Assembly: GCF_001556045.1 (NCBI RefSeq)
Contig: NZ_LSIC01000047.1
Coordinates: forward strand, 1-64,000
DNA from: Bradyrhizobium sp. CCH5-F6
Lineage (GTDB): Bacteria > Pseudomonadota > Alphaproteobacteria > Rhizobiales > Xanthobacteraceae
Length of the DNA stretch: 64,000 nt
Direction: 5' to 3'
The stretch's first letter is position 1, and every line of letters starts with the position of its first letter. Position numbers and translations under genes: made by a program. The notes beneath the pieces are model-generated. The model was not told where the DNA came from. It saw only the letters and a list, made by a program, of their open reading frames with translations, and did not search any database. This document shows positions 34,661 through 42,993 of this stretch, one piece after another.

Positions 34661-37600
34661 TTCGCCACCTTCGATGCTCCGCCATAGCGGCGATACAGGA
34701 TCGGCAGGAGAATCAGGGTGAGCAGGGTGGACGACAGCAGCCCGCCGATCACGACGATGGCAAGCGGCCGCTGCACTTCGGATCCTGGCCCTGACGCGAA
34801 CAGCAGCGGGATCAAGCCGAGCGCCGTGATGCTCGCAGTCATCAGCACGGGCCGTAGCCTGCGCATCGCGCCCTCGACCACGATGCGGTCCTCGCTCAGG
34901 CCATGGGCGCGGAGTTGATTGAAGTAGGACACCAGAACGACGCCATTGAGGACGGCGATGCCGAGCAGCGCGATGAATCCGACCGAGGCCGGCACAGACA
35001 GATACTCGCCCGTCAGGACCAGTGCGAAGACGCCCCCGATCAGGGCAAAGGGGATGTTGACGAGCACCAGCAAGGCCTGCCGGATGGCGCCGAATGTGGT
35101 GAAGAGCAGCAGGAAGATCAGACCGATCGCGACCGGGACCACGATGGACAGGCGTGCGGCGGCGCGTTGCTGGTTCTCGAACTGTCCGCCCCATGTCAGC
35201 CGGTAGCCGTTCGGGAGAGGAAGTTCGGTCGCAACCTTCTGGCGGGCCGCTTCGACGAATCCGACCATGTCGCGGCCGCGGACGTTGGCGCGAACGACGC
35301 TCATGCGCGCGCCATCCTCGCGGTCGATCTTCACCGGCCCGTCGACGCGCTGGATTCGCGCCACCTGCGACAGCGCCACATGCTGTCCGGACGCGAGCGT
35401 CAGGGGCAGGCTCGCCAGCAGCGTCGGCGCCTCCCTCGTGGTCTCGCTGCCGCGGACGAGAATGGGGGTGCGGCGGCCCTCCTCGAGCGCGGTCCCGATC
35501 GTTCGGCCCTCGATCTGGGCACGGAGCGAGTTGACGATGGAATCCACGGTCAGGCCGAGCCGGCCGGCCTCCATGCGATTGACCGCAACCGTGTAATATT
35601 GAGCGCCTTCGTTCAGCGTGGTGTAGACGTCCTCGGCACCGTCGATGCCGGACAGGATCGCCGACAGCTTGGCCGCGGCTTCGTTCAGCCTGGCGATGTC
35701 GGGGCCGAAGATCTTGACGGCGACGTCGCCGCGCACGCCGCTGATCATCTCCTGCACGCGCATGTCGATGGGTTGGGTGAAGCTCAGCGAGATGCCGGGA
35801 AAGCCGGCGAGGACCTCGCGGAGCTTCTGCAGCAGGGCCTCGCGATTGTCGGTCTGCCTCTCGGCGGCGGGCTTGAGCACGAGGAACGTGTCGGTCTGGT
35901 TGGGGCCCATGGGATCGAGGCCAAGTTCGTCCGACCCGGTCCGCGCGACGATGCCGGCAATGTCCGGCACGGCCAGAAGTGCCTTCTGGAGCCTCGCATT
36001 CATGGCAAGCGACTCGTCGAGATTGACCGAAGGCAGCGTCTCCACGCTGACGATGACGTCGCCTTCGTCCATCGTCGGCATGAAGGTCTTGCCGAGCTTG
36101 GTATAGGCGAATCCCGCGGCGACCAGGCCGATCAGCGCCGCAGCCATCACCTTGCGTTCGTTCTTCAGGGCCCAGTCCAACGCAGGCGTGTAGACACGTT
36201 GCGCCGCACGGACCAGCATGGGATCTCGATGCGACCCTGACGTGAGCACATAGGAGGTCATGACCGGGATCACGGTGAGCGCCAGCAGCAGTGAACCGGT
36301 GAGCGCGAAGATGATGGCCAGCGCGACCGGGATGAACAGCTTCCCCTCCAACCCCTGCAGCGTCAGCAGGGGTATGAACACGATGATGATGATGAGCACG
36401 CCCGAGGCCACCGGTTCCAGGACTTCGCAAACCGAACGGTACACCAGGTGGATCAGCGGACCAGCTTTACCCGTTTCGTGCTTGCCGAGATTGCCGACGA
36501 TGTTCTCGACCACGACGACCAGCGCGTCGATCAACATGCCGATCGCGATCGCAAGTCCGCCGAGGCTCATCAGGTTGGCCGACATGCCGACCACGCGCAT
36601 GACGATCAATGCGAAGACGATGGCCAGCGGCAGGCTGAGAGCGATCACCAGCGAGGCCCGCCAGTTGCCGAGGAAAAGCAGCAGGAGGACGATGACGAGG
36701 GCAGTGGCCTCGCCGAGCGCCCGCACCACGGTGCCGACCGCGCGGTTGACCAGGTGGCTGCGGTCATAGAACACGTTGATGGAGACGCTTTTCGGCAGCG
36801 AGGGTTGCAGCTCGGCGAGCCGGGCGCGCACGTCGCGGACGAGCTGACCGGCGTTGGCGCCGCGCAAGCCGAGGACGAGCCCCTCGACGGTCTCGCCGCC
36901 GCCATTCGACGTGACTGCGCCATAGCGGGTCAGCGTCCCGATTTTGACGTTCGCCACGTCGTTGACCAGGATCGGCACGCCCTCGCGTGCGTCGACGACG
37001 ATGGCCTTGATGTCTTCGATCGACCGGATGCTGCCCTCGATCCGGACCAGCGCGCTGTCCTCGCCCTGGTTCACCCGTCCGGCACCGTCGTTGCGGCTAT
37101 TGGCTTCGATGGCCCGGCGAAACACGTCGTAGGAAATGCCGCGCGCGGCCAGCGCATCGTTGCGCGGCACGATCTCGAAGGCGCGGACGTAACCGCCGAG
37201 CGCATTGACGTCGGCAACGCCGGGGACCGTTCGCAGCGCGGGACGGATCACCCAATCCAGCAAGGTTCGGCGCTCGGCGAGCGAAAGCTCGGGACTGTCG
37301 ATCGTGAACATGAACATCTCGCCGAGGGGGCTCGTGATCGGCGCAAGACCTCCGGTCACCCCGTCGGGAAAGTCACGGGCGATGTTCGATAGCCGCTCCG
37401 ACACCTGGTTGCGCGCCCAGTAGATATCGGTGCCGTCCTCGAAATCGACGGTGATGTCGGCCAGTGCATATTTCGTGGTCGAACGAAGGACTTTCTTGTT
37501 CGGCAGACCGAGCAGTTCGAGCTCGACGGGAACCGTGATGCGCTGCTCGACCTCCTCGGGCGTCAGGCCCGGCGCCTTCATGATGATCTTGACCTGAACC

Positions 37601-37731
37601 GGCGATACGTCGGGAAACGCGTCGATCGGCAGACCGGGCAGCAGGACGGCGCCGGCGCCGACCAGCAGCAGCACGCTCAGCAGGACGAACAGTCGCTGCG
37701 AAAGCGCGAACGCAACCAGGCGCTGGAGCAT
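34657..37731 (-). CDS. Heavy-metal efflux RND transporter (CusA/CzcA family)
   Basis: A 1024-residue inner-membrane pump of 12 TM helices with two large periplasmic loops, driven by protons. TM4 reads LAIAIGMLIDALVVVVEN: the aspartate typical of the relay is present, and the pattern GGLAIAIG is as in CusA; the DFG before the second aspartate seen in CzcA is absent. On this basis it is nearer CusA, but the transported metal (Cu, Ag, Co, Zn, Ni) cannot be decided from sequence. No outer-membrane factor (CzcC/TolC-like) is encoded nearby. It begins 1 base before the adaptor stop codon and overlaps the DUF3240 gene. Confidence 0.94.
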   Translation of the reverse strand: MLQRLVAFALSQRLFVLLSVLLLVGAGAVLLPGLPIDAFPDVSPVQVKIIMKAPGLTPEEVEQRITVPVELELLGLPNKKVLRSTTKYALADITVDFEDGTDIYWARNQVSERLSNIARDFPDGVTGGLAPITSPLGEMFMFTIDSPELSLAERRTLLDWVIRPALRTVPGVADVNALGGYVRAFEIVPRNDALAARGISYDVFRRAIEANSRNDGAGRVNQGEDSALVRIEGSIRSIEDIKAIVVDAREGVPILVNDVANVKIGTLTRYGAVTSNGGGETVEGLVLGLRGANAGQLVRDVRARLAELQPSLPKSVSINVFYDRSHLVNRAVGTVVRALGEATALVIVLLLLFLGNWRASLVIALSLPLAIVFALIVMRVVGMSANLMSLGGLAIAIGMLIDALVVVVENIVGNLGKHETGKAGPLIHLVYRSVCEVLEPVASGVLIIIIVFIPLLTLQGLEGKLFIPVALAIIFALTGSLLLALTVIPVMTSYVLTSGSHRDPMLVRAAQRVYTPALDWALKNERKVMAAALIGLVAAGFAYTKLGKTFMPTMDEGDVIVSVETLPSVNLDESLAMNARLQKALLAVPDIAGIVARTGSDELGLDPMGPNQTDTFLVLKPAAERQTDNREALLQKLREVLAGFPGISLSFTQPIDMRVQEMISGVRGDVAVKIFGPDIARLNEAAAKLSAILSGIDGAEDVYTTLNEGAQYYTVAVNRMEAGRLGLTVDSIVNSLRAQIEGRTIGTALEEGRRTPILVRGSETTREAPTLLASLPLTLASGQHVALSQVARIQRVDGPVKIDREDGARMSVVRANVRGRDMVGFVEAARQKVATELPLPNGYRLTWGGQFENQQRAAARLSIVVPVAIGLIFLLLFTTFGAIRQALLVLVNIPFALIGGVFALVLTGEYLSVPASVGFIALLGIAVLNGVVLVSYFNQLRAHGLSEDRIVVEGAMRRLRPVLMTASITALGLIPLLFASGPGSEVQRPLAIVVIGGLLSSTLLTLILLPILYRRYGGASKVAK

Positions 37732-38913
37732 CTATTGCCCCAGCCCCGAGAGAATGCCGCGAAGCGCCGAGATGCCGCCGATCGCGATCTCGTTCTGCTC
37801 CGTGATGGGACCGGACACCACGACATGGTCCTGGTCGTCCGCAACCAGTTTGACCGGGACCAGCCGGAAGCCGCCGGCTATTGCCACGAACACCGAGGTC
37901 CGTTCGCCCCGCCGCACCAGCCCACTGTAGGGAATCTCCCACGCGCTTTCGCCGGCGGAGAGAAAGCCGATGCGGGCAACGGTGGTCTGACCGGGATGCA
38001 GCTCTCCGTCGTTGGGGATTTCCGCGCGAACCAGAATGGTCTGGGTGGCAGGGTCGATGGTGTCGGAGACCAGCACGACCTTGCCGGGGGTGGAATAGCC
38101 CTCGATCTCGACTTTGGCGCCGGTGCGGATTGCGCGAATGTTGGCTGCAGGAACCGCGATTTCCGCCCATAGCGGTGAGAGCCGCGCCAGCTTGACGAGC
38201 GGCGCGGATTGTTCGAGCCGCTGCCCCGGCGACACGGCGACCTCGACGACGGATGCGGTTTGCGGCGCATTGACCGTGAGCGTCGCGCTGATCGCCGCTT
38301 CCTGGGCCAGCCGAGAAATGGCTTCGTCGGACATCCCGCTCAGATGCAGCATCTGACGCCGCTCGGCGACCACGAGAGCGGCCTGGCGCGCTTCGGCCTG
38401 GCTGGCCTCCAGCACGCGCTGCGGCACGGCCTTGCCCTCGAACAGATCGGCGTTCCGCTTCAACTGCTGGCTGGCGAGATACTCCTGTGCGATCGCGTGC
38501 AGGTAGTCGCGCTGCTGGGAGACGAAACTCGGGCTCTCCAGCGTGACAAGCGGCTGGCCGGCCGAGGCGCGGTCACCGCGCCCGACGAGCAGAGTGGCGA
38601 CCATGCCGGCCACCGGCGCGCTGACGACCCACATCTGCTGTGTGGGGATCACGATCTTGACGGGATAAGGCAGCGTCAGGTCGGTACGGATCGCGACCGG
38701 GTGGGTCACGCGCACTCCGAGATTGCGTGCCTGCGCCTCGCTCAGCTTCAGCTCATCCTCCGCCATCGCCACGGAAGGTAAAAAGCTCAATGCAATCGCG
38801 ACGAGCGTACGGGCGAGCGCGACCCGAGAAGAGGCAAGATGGAGAGTTCTGCGACTGACTCTCATGAGGAATGTCCCACGCTCACCGGCGAGCGAAGTGC
38901 TGTTCGATTGCAT
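37732..38913 (-). CDS. RND efflux periplasmic adaptor subunit (CusB/CzcB family)
   Basis: A membrane-fusion protein that bridges the RND pump and an outer-membrane channel. The hydrophobic signal LARTLVAIALSFLPSVAMA precedes a barrel/lipoyl-type hairpin with AAPVAG-like strands (VVSAPVAGMVATLLVGRGDR) and a helical hairpin (AIAQEYLASQQLKRNADLFE). The start is uncertain: ATG 38913 has a GGAG 10 nt upstream and gives 393 residues, while ATG 38865 gives 377 with a shorter n-region. I list 38913. No CusF-like metallochaperone or His-rich N-terminal extension is present. Confidence 0.88.
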   Translation of the reverse strand: MQSNSTSLAGERGTFLMRVSRRTLHLASSRVALARTLVAIALSFLPSVAMAEDELKLSEAQARNLGVRVTHPVAIRTDLTLPYPVKIVIPTQQMWVVSAPVAGMVATLLVGRGDRASAGQPLVTLESPSFVSQQRDYLHAIAQEYLASQQLKRNADLFEGKAVPQRVLEASQAEARQAALVVAERRQMLHLSGMSDEAISRLAQEAAISATLTVNAPQTASVVEVAVSPGQRLEQSAPLVKLARLSPLWAEIAVPAANIRAIRTGAKVEIEGYSTPGKVVLVSDTIDPATQTILVRAEIPNDGELHPGQTTVARIGFLSAGESAWEIPYSGLVRRGERTSVFVAIAGGFRLVPVKLVADDQDHVVVSGPITEQNEIAIGGISALRGILSGLGQ

Positions 38914-39084
38914 GTTTGGCTTACTCCACCACCGCCTTGGTGAATTGATTTGCCTCAAGCGGCTCGAGCGAGACAGCCAATTGGGAAGGCTGCCTGCCGT
39001 CCATTGAGCGTTTGGGTTGATGTCGCTCAATTCCCTCGCAGCCGCAGAAGCTAGGCTGTGGACGTACCGTTTGGAGAGGCGGCA

Positions 39085-39558
39085 GTGAGACCAACCAACC
39101 TTGCTTCGATCCTGGTGACCGGCTTTGCTGTGCTGGTCGGGCTCTTGCAACCAGCGCTCTCCTATAGCGGAACGATACGGGACCCTTGGAGCTCTGCGCA
39201 CATCGAAATGTTGCCGCCCGAAATCCGTGCAGACGTGCGGAAATGGGACACGGCGTGCGGTGGCCCAATCGCTGCCGCCCAACGCTTTGCTCTCTATCTG
39301 ACCGTGCCGGGAGCTCAATTCCTGGCTCTTCATTTCGACGATTTCCATTGCCGTAACAGGGCTGTTCATTGCGGGCCCGCAGGCTGCCTGCACGAGGTGT
39401 ATGTCTTGAAAAGCGGACGTTATAGGCGTGTGCTGGCCGTCCACGCGTACGACGTTCGGCTGTCTTCTGCCCACGATCAGGCCTTCCTTGAAGTTCTGGA
39501 CGCGAGCGGCAAGGGCCGAACGCTGCGGTGGAACGGGAGCCGATTCGTCGAGAGATAG
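39085..39558 (+). CDS. Exported protein of unknown function
   Basis: A 157-residue protein starting at GTG 39085 (GGAGAGG just upstream), with a signal peptide (ASILVTGFAVLVGLLQPALS) and a mature domain with four cysteines (CGGP, CRN, CGP, CLHEV), suggesting disulfides in the periplasm. I do not recognise the family. It is divergent from the adaptor gene and convergent with the cytochrome b gene, in the middle of the metal-handling block. Confidence 0.7.
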   Translation: MRPTNLASILVTGFAVLVGLLQPALSYSGTIRDPWSSAHIEMLPPEIRADVRKWDTACGGPIAAAQRFALYLTVPGAQFLALHFDDFHCRNRAVHCGPAGCLHEVYVLKSGRYRRVLAVHAYDVRLSSAHDQAFLEVLDASGKGRTLRWNGSRFVER

Positions 39559-39591
39559 CGAGAACCTGTCGCATCGGCTCCCCGGCTCCGG

Positions 39592-40155
39592 TTACGATGG
39601 ACGCTTCCGTCCGGTGATCATCGCCTTCACCAGATTCTCGCTGTGCTCGAAGCTCGCCCACAGGACGCCAAGCACATGGACGACGACGAGGCCGATCGTG
39701 AGGTTGGCGAACGCCTCATGAATCTCCTCGACCCATTTTGCTCCCCAGAAGGTGCCGGTCGTCATCATGTAACCGGTGGCGCAGGTGACGATCAGCGTGA
39801 CGATCAGCGCCACGACCATCGTGCCGCCGGCTGGATTGTGGCCGAGATAACGCGGCGCCCTGAGCAACGCCACGTCGCGCATGTAGGCGAGCACCGCACG
39901 CGGTGAGCGCACGAAGTCGCTGAAGCGCGCATTGCGCGGCCCCACGACGCCCCACGCGCTCCGTAGCGCAAGCAATCCGGCAATCGTGTATCCGGCGGCG
40001 ATATGGACGTTCTCGATCTCGTCACCCGTGGCATAAGCGAGCAGAAACAGCCCGGCCAGCGACCAATGGAACACGCGCACGAAGGGGTCCCAGACCTTGA
40101 CCGATGCCGGTGGCGTCTCGCCGCCGGCCTCGATCCCGTTGTTGATGGCGCTCAT
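39592..40155 (-). CDS. Cytochrome b561-like membrane protein
   Basis: A 187-residue four-helix membrane protein with the layout of di-heme b-type cytochromes (cytochrome b561/Ni-Fe-hydrogenase b subunit family). Candidate heme-ligand histidines are in VRVFHWSLAGLFLLAY, ENVHIAAGYTIAG, and the C-terminal IHEAFANLTIGLVVVHVLG. It should pass electrons across the inner membrane, but the partner is unknown. It lies 11 nt after the PepSY gene (40167-40445), so the two are a unit. Start chosen at ATG 40155 because it removes an unrelated upstream stretch. Confidence 0.88.
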   Translation of the reverse strand: MSAINNGIEAGGETPPASVKVWDPFVRVFHWSLAGLFLLAYATGDEIENVHIAAGYTIAGLLALRSAWGVVGPRNARFSDFVRSPRAVLAYMRDVALLRAPRYLGHNPAGGTMVVALIVTLIVTCATGYMMTTGTFWGAKWVEEIHEAFANLTIGLVVVHVLGVLWASFEHSENLVKAMITGRKRPS

Positions 40156-40166
40156 GGTGGCGCTCT

Positions 40167-40445
40167 TTACAGCTGGCCGACGATCTGGCCATTGGTCGGA
40201 TCGACGAACAGTTCGACCCGGCTGCCGGACTTGTCGATCGTATAGAGTTCGCCACAGGCATTCTTGAGCTTGGCCTTCTGAACCTTGTAGCCTTGGGCTT
40301 CGATCTTGGCCTGCAGTTCTTCGAGCGGCAGCCAACGGGTCGCCGGGGCTGCCGTGCAGGGGCGCCCGAGGCTGCCGGCATGAGCGGTCGCGGCCGCGAG
40401 CAGGGCGCCGGCAGCAGCAGCAGTGAAGATGGTGATCTTGCGCAT
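40167..40445 (-). CDS. Small exported PepSY-domain protein
   Basis: A 92-residue periplasmic protein: signal peptide (IFTAAAAGALLAAATAHA), then a single PepSY domain (LPLEELQAKIEAQGYKVQK, ending DPTNGQIVGQL). Two cysteines (Cys30 and Cys64 approximately) may form a disulfide. The ATG at 40445 follows GGAGAG. PepSY domains are thought to modulate peptidases or sense envelope signals. It is divergent from the second PepSY gene at 40579 and is followed by the cytochrome b gene. Confidence 0.88.
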   Translation of the reverse strand: MRKITIFTAAAAGALLAAATAHAGSLGRPCTAAPATRWLPLEELQAKIEAQGYKVQKAKLKNACGELYTIDKSGSRVELFVDPTNGQIVGQL

Positions 40446-40539
40446 GGTTCTCTCCAGTCCGTATGGCCCGGCCACATCATGCGGCAAGGCAATGCGCGGA
40501 CATTGGCAGAAGCGCCCTGACCGCCGCCTGTTGATCCAC

Positions 40540-40555
40540 GTCAGCGATCTGTCAG
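40540..40555 (+). promoter_or_regulatory. Candidate response-regulator site (direct repeat, 11-bp period)
   Basis: GTCAG occurs at 40540-40544 and again at 40551-40555, 11 nt apart from start to start, 23 nt before the PepSY/TCS gene start and in the divergent promoter region of the two PepSY genes. OmpR-type dimers bind such one-turn tandem half-sites, so the neighbouring response regulator is the obvious candidate. The match is short and could be chance. Confidence 0.35.
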
Positions 40556-40578
40556 GTCGATTGCGGCATACTTCGTGG

Positions 40579-40905
40579 ATGCAGCCATCTCGCTTTCTGG
40601 AATTCCTCGCGGTGCCATTGCTGGTGGGAGTCCTGCTCCCGTCGGTGCCTGCGGCCGCAGGCGACCACGATAATGGGGCGCCCGACGCGGTGCGCCGCGC
40701 GGTCGAGGCGGGCGAAATCAAGTCACTCGCCGACATCCTCGCATCCGTGCGTGGCAAGCTGCCGGGCGAGGTTGCCGGCGTCGAGATAGAGCGTGCGCGT
40801 GGCCGCTGGATCTATGAGTTTCGTTTGGTCGACGACAAGGGCCGCCTCTACGAAGCGTATGTGGACGCGCGCAGCGGCGAGATTGAACGCATCAAGGAGA
40901 AGTGA
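40579..40905 (+). CDS. Exported PepSY-domain protein
   Basis: A 108-residue periplasmic protein with a signal peptide (FLEFLAVPLLVGVLLPSVPAAA) and a PepSY domain (EIKSLADILASVRGKLPGEV, then VDARSGEIERIKEK). It is the first gene of the PepSY-regulator-kinase unit: its stop TGA overlaps the regulator ATG by one base. It may feed a periplasmic signal to the adjacent sensor kinase. It is a distant relative of the small PepSY protein on the other strand. Confidence 0.87.
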   Translation: MQPSRFLEFLAVPLLVGVLLPSVPAAAGDHDNGAPDAVRRAVEAGEIKSLADILASVRGKLPGEVAGVEIERARGRWIYEFRLVDDKGRLYEAYVDARSGEIERIKEK

Positions 40906-41570
40906 TGCGCCTGCTGCTCGTGGAGGATGACCGACGGATCGCGACCGATGTGGAGCGGGCGCTAAGCGCGGCCGGCTATGTGGTCGAGACGGTCCGCAAC
41001 GGCGAGGACGCCTGGTTCCGCGGCGACACCGAGGACTACGGCGCCGTCGTCCTCGATCTCGGCTTGCCCGGCATGGACGGTCTGGCGGTCCTCAAGCGCT
41101 GGCGCGCCAACGGAAGGTCGATGCCGGTGCTGATCCTGACGGCGCGCGGCAGCTGGGCCGAGCGCGTCGATGGGATCGACGCGGGCGCCGACGATTACCT
41201 GCCCAAGCCGTTTCGCATGGAGGAATTGCTGGCGCGCCTGCGCTCGATCGTGCGCCGCTCGGCGGGGCATGCCTCCCCACGGATCGTCGCCGGCGAGGTC
41301 GAACTCGACGAGCGTCAGATGAAAGTGACGCTGCGCGGCGTACCCGTCGCGTTGTCGCCGCTGGAATATCGCCTGATCGCCTTTCTCTTGCACCACCGAG
41401 GCCGCGTGGTGTCGCAGCAGGAGCTCGACGAGAACGTCTACGGCCACGGCGAGGACCACGAGTCGAACGCGCTCGAGGTGCTGATCGGCCGAGTGCGCAA
41501 GAAGCTCGGTGCCGATCTGATCGAGACCAGGCGCGGCTTCGGCTATCTGGTCCCGGAGACGACGCCGTGA
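40905..41570 (+). CDS. OmpR-family two-component response regulator
   Basis: A 221-residue regulator: receiver domain with acidic pair (ED at 7-8), phospho-acceptor Asp51 in VVLDLGLPGMDG, Thr in LILTARG and Lys in LPKPF; then a winged-helix DNA-binding domain (LSPLEYRLIAFLLHHRGRVV, RRGFGYLV). ATG 40905 has AAGGAG 5 nt upstream; a GTG at 40902 is also possible. Its stop overlaps the kinase start (GTGA). It resembles the QseB/PmrA/CzcR group, which often control envelope or metal genes. Confidence 0.96.
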   Translation: MRLLLVEDDRRIATDVERALSAAGYVVETVRNGEDAWFRGDTEDYGAVVLDLGLPGMDGLAVLKRWRANGRSMPVLILTARGSWAERVDGIDAGADDYLPKPFRMEELLARLRSIVRRSAGHASPRIVAGEVELDERQMKVTLRGVPVALSPLEYRLIAFLLHHRGRVVSQQELDENVYGHGEDHESNALEVLIGRVRKKLGADLIETRRGFGYLVPETTP

Positions 41571-42937
41571 GCTGGGGCTCCCTGCGGCTGCGACTGGTCG
41601 CTGGCGGACTCATAGCCATCCTGATCGCGCTGACGATTGCCGGCGCTGGGCTGACGCTGCTGTTCGAACGCCACGTCACGCGCACCATCGGCGACGACCT
41701 CGACGTCTATCTGAAGCAGCTCGTCGCGGGTATCGACGCCGATGCACAGGGCAAGCTGGTGGTGGGCCGGCCGCCGGCCGATCCGCGTTTTGCCGAGCCA
41801 CTTTCAGGCTTGTACTGGCAGGTATCGGACGATGTTGGTCAGGTGCTGCGTTCGCGTTCGCTGTGGGACACGGCGCTGGATCTGCCGCAGGACGAGCCGT
41901 CGCCTGCCGAATTGCACCATCATGTCATCCCCGGGCCTGCGAACGCACGGCTCCTGGTCAGTGAACGCCGCGTGCTGCTCACCATCGGCGACCGCCGTGC
42001 GCCGGTGCGCGTCGTCGTGGCGGCCGATCTTGCCCGCGTGTCGGCCGCCGGCTCGCAATTCGCCAGGGAACTGGCGCTGGCACTCGGCCTGCTTGGGCTG
42101 GTGCTGGCGGCGGCCACCTCGATCCAGGTTGCGCTGGGCTTACGTCCGCTCGACGCTCTTCGCCGCGGCGTCGCGGACGTCCGCTCCGGGCAACGCAATC
42201 ATCTCCCCGCCGATGTCCCTGCCGAGGTGAAGCCTCTGGTGGAAGAGGTGAACAGCCTGATCGACGCCCAGGAGCGCGAGATCGAGCGTTCGCGCAGCCG
42301 CGCCGCCGACCTGGCGCATGGGCTGAAGACGCCGCTCGCCGCACTCGCAGCCGATGTCGCGCGCTTGCGTCAGCGAGGTGAGCCGGACGTCGCCCGGGCA
42401 ATCGAAACCGTCGGCGACACGATGAGCCGTCACGTCGACCGCGAGCTGGCGCGCGCCCGGGCGCGGGGGACGGCACGACAGCGCGGCGGAATTTCCACGC
42501 CCCTCAGACCGCTTGTCGAGTCTCTGGTGCTCACGCTGGCGCGCACGCCCACTGCGCAACGGCTCGAATTCGAGACCTGCATAACGGGCGAGCCGAGCGT
42601 GCCGCTCGATCGCACCGATCTGGCCGAAGTGCTCGGCAATCTCCTGGAAAATGCCGCCCGTCACGCCAAGAGCAAGGTGCGCATTGGCGCCAATGCCACC
42701 GCGAATCCGGCGATTTCCGTCGAGGACGACGGCCCGGGAATCGCGTCCGCCGAGCGCGCCCGCGTCCTCGAGCGGGGAGTAAGACTTGATGAACGCGGCG
42801 AGGGTGCCGGCCTCGGCCTCGCGATCGTTCAGGACGTGCTCAGTGCCTATGGATGGCAGCTTGTTCTCACCACCTCCGAACTCGGCGGACTGAAGGCCAT
42901 CGTCGCGCCGGAGGACGGCCGCCGCCTCGTTGCGTGA
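41567..42937 (+). CDS. Sensor histidine kinase
   Basis: A 456-residue inner-membrane kinase. TM1 about 10-32, a periplasmic domain of about 130 residues, TM2 about 165-185 (LALALGLLGLVLAAATS), HAMP, HisKA with phospho-acceptor His251 in ADLAHGLKTPLAA, and HATPase with N box LGNLLENAARHA and G boxes DDGPGI and GAGLGLAIVQ. It resembles the QseC/PhoQ type. The GTG start overlaps the regulator stop. The periplasmic PepSY protein encoded upstream is a plausible partner of its sensor domain. Confidence 0.95.
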   Translation: MSWGSLRLRLVAGGLIAILIALTIAGAGLTLLFERHVTRTIGDDLDVYLKQLVAGIDADAQGKLVVGRPPADPRFAEPLSGLYWQVSDDVGQVLRSRSLWDTALDLPQDEPSPAELHHHVIPGPANARLLVSERRVLLTIGDRRAPVRVVVAADLARVSAAGSQFARELALALGLLGLVLAAATSIQVALGLRPLDALRRGVADVRSGQRNHLPADVPAEVKPLVEEVNSLIDAQEREIERSRSRAADLAHGLKTPLAALAADVARLRQRGEPDVARAIETVGDTMSRHVDRELARARARGTARQRGGISTPLRPLVESLVLTLARTPTAQRLEFETCITGEPSVPLDRTDLAEVLGNLLENAARHAKSKVRIGANATANPAISVEDDGPGIASAERARVLERGVRLDERGEGAGLGLAIVQDVLSAYGWQLVLTTSELGGLKAIVAPEDGRRLVA

Positions 42938-42993
42938 CCAGCTTGCTCATTGCGCGACCGACGACCCGGGCCGCGTTGCACTGCTGCTGCTCC

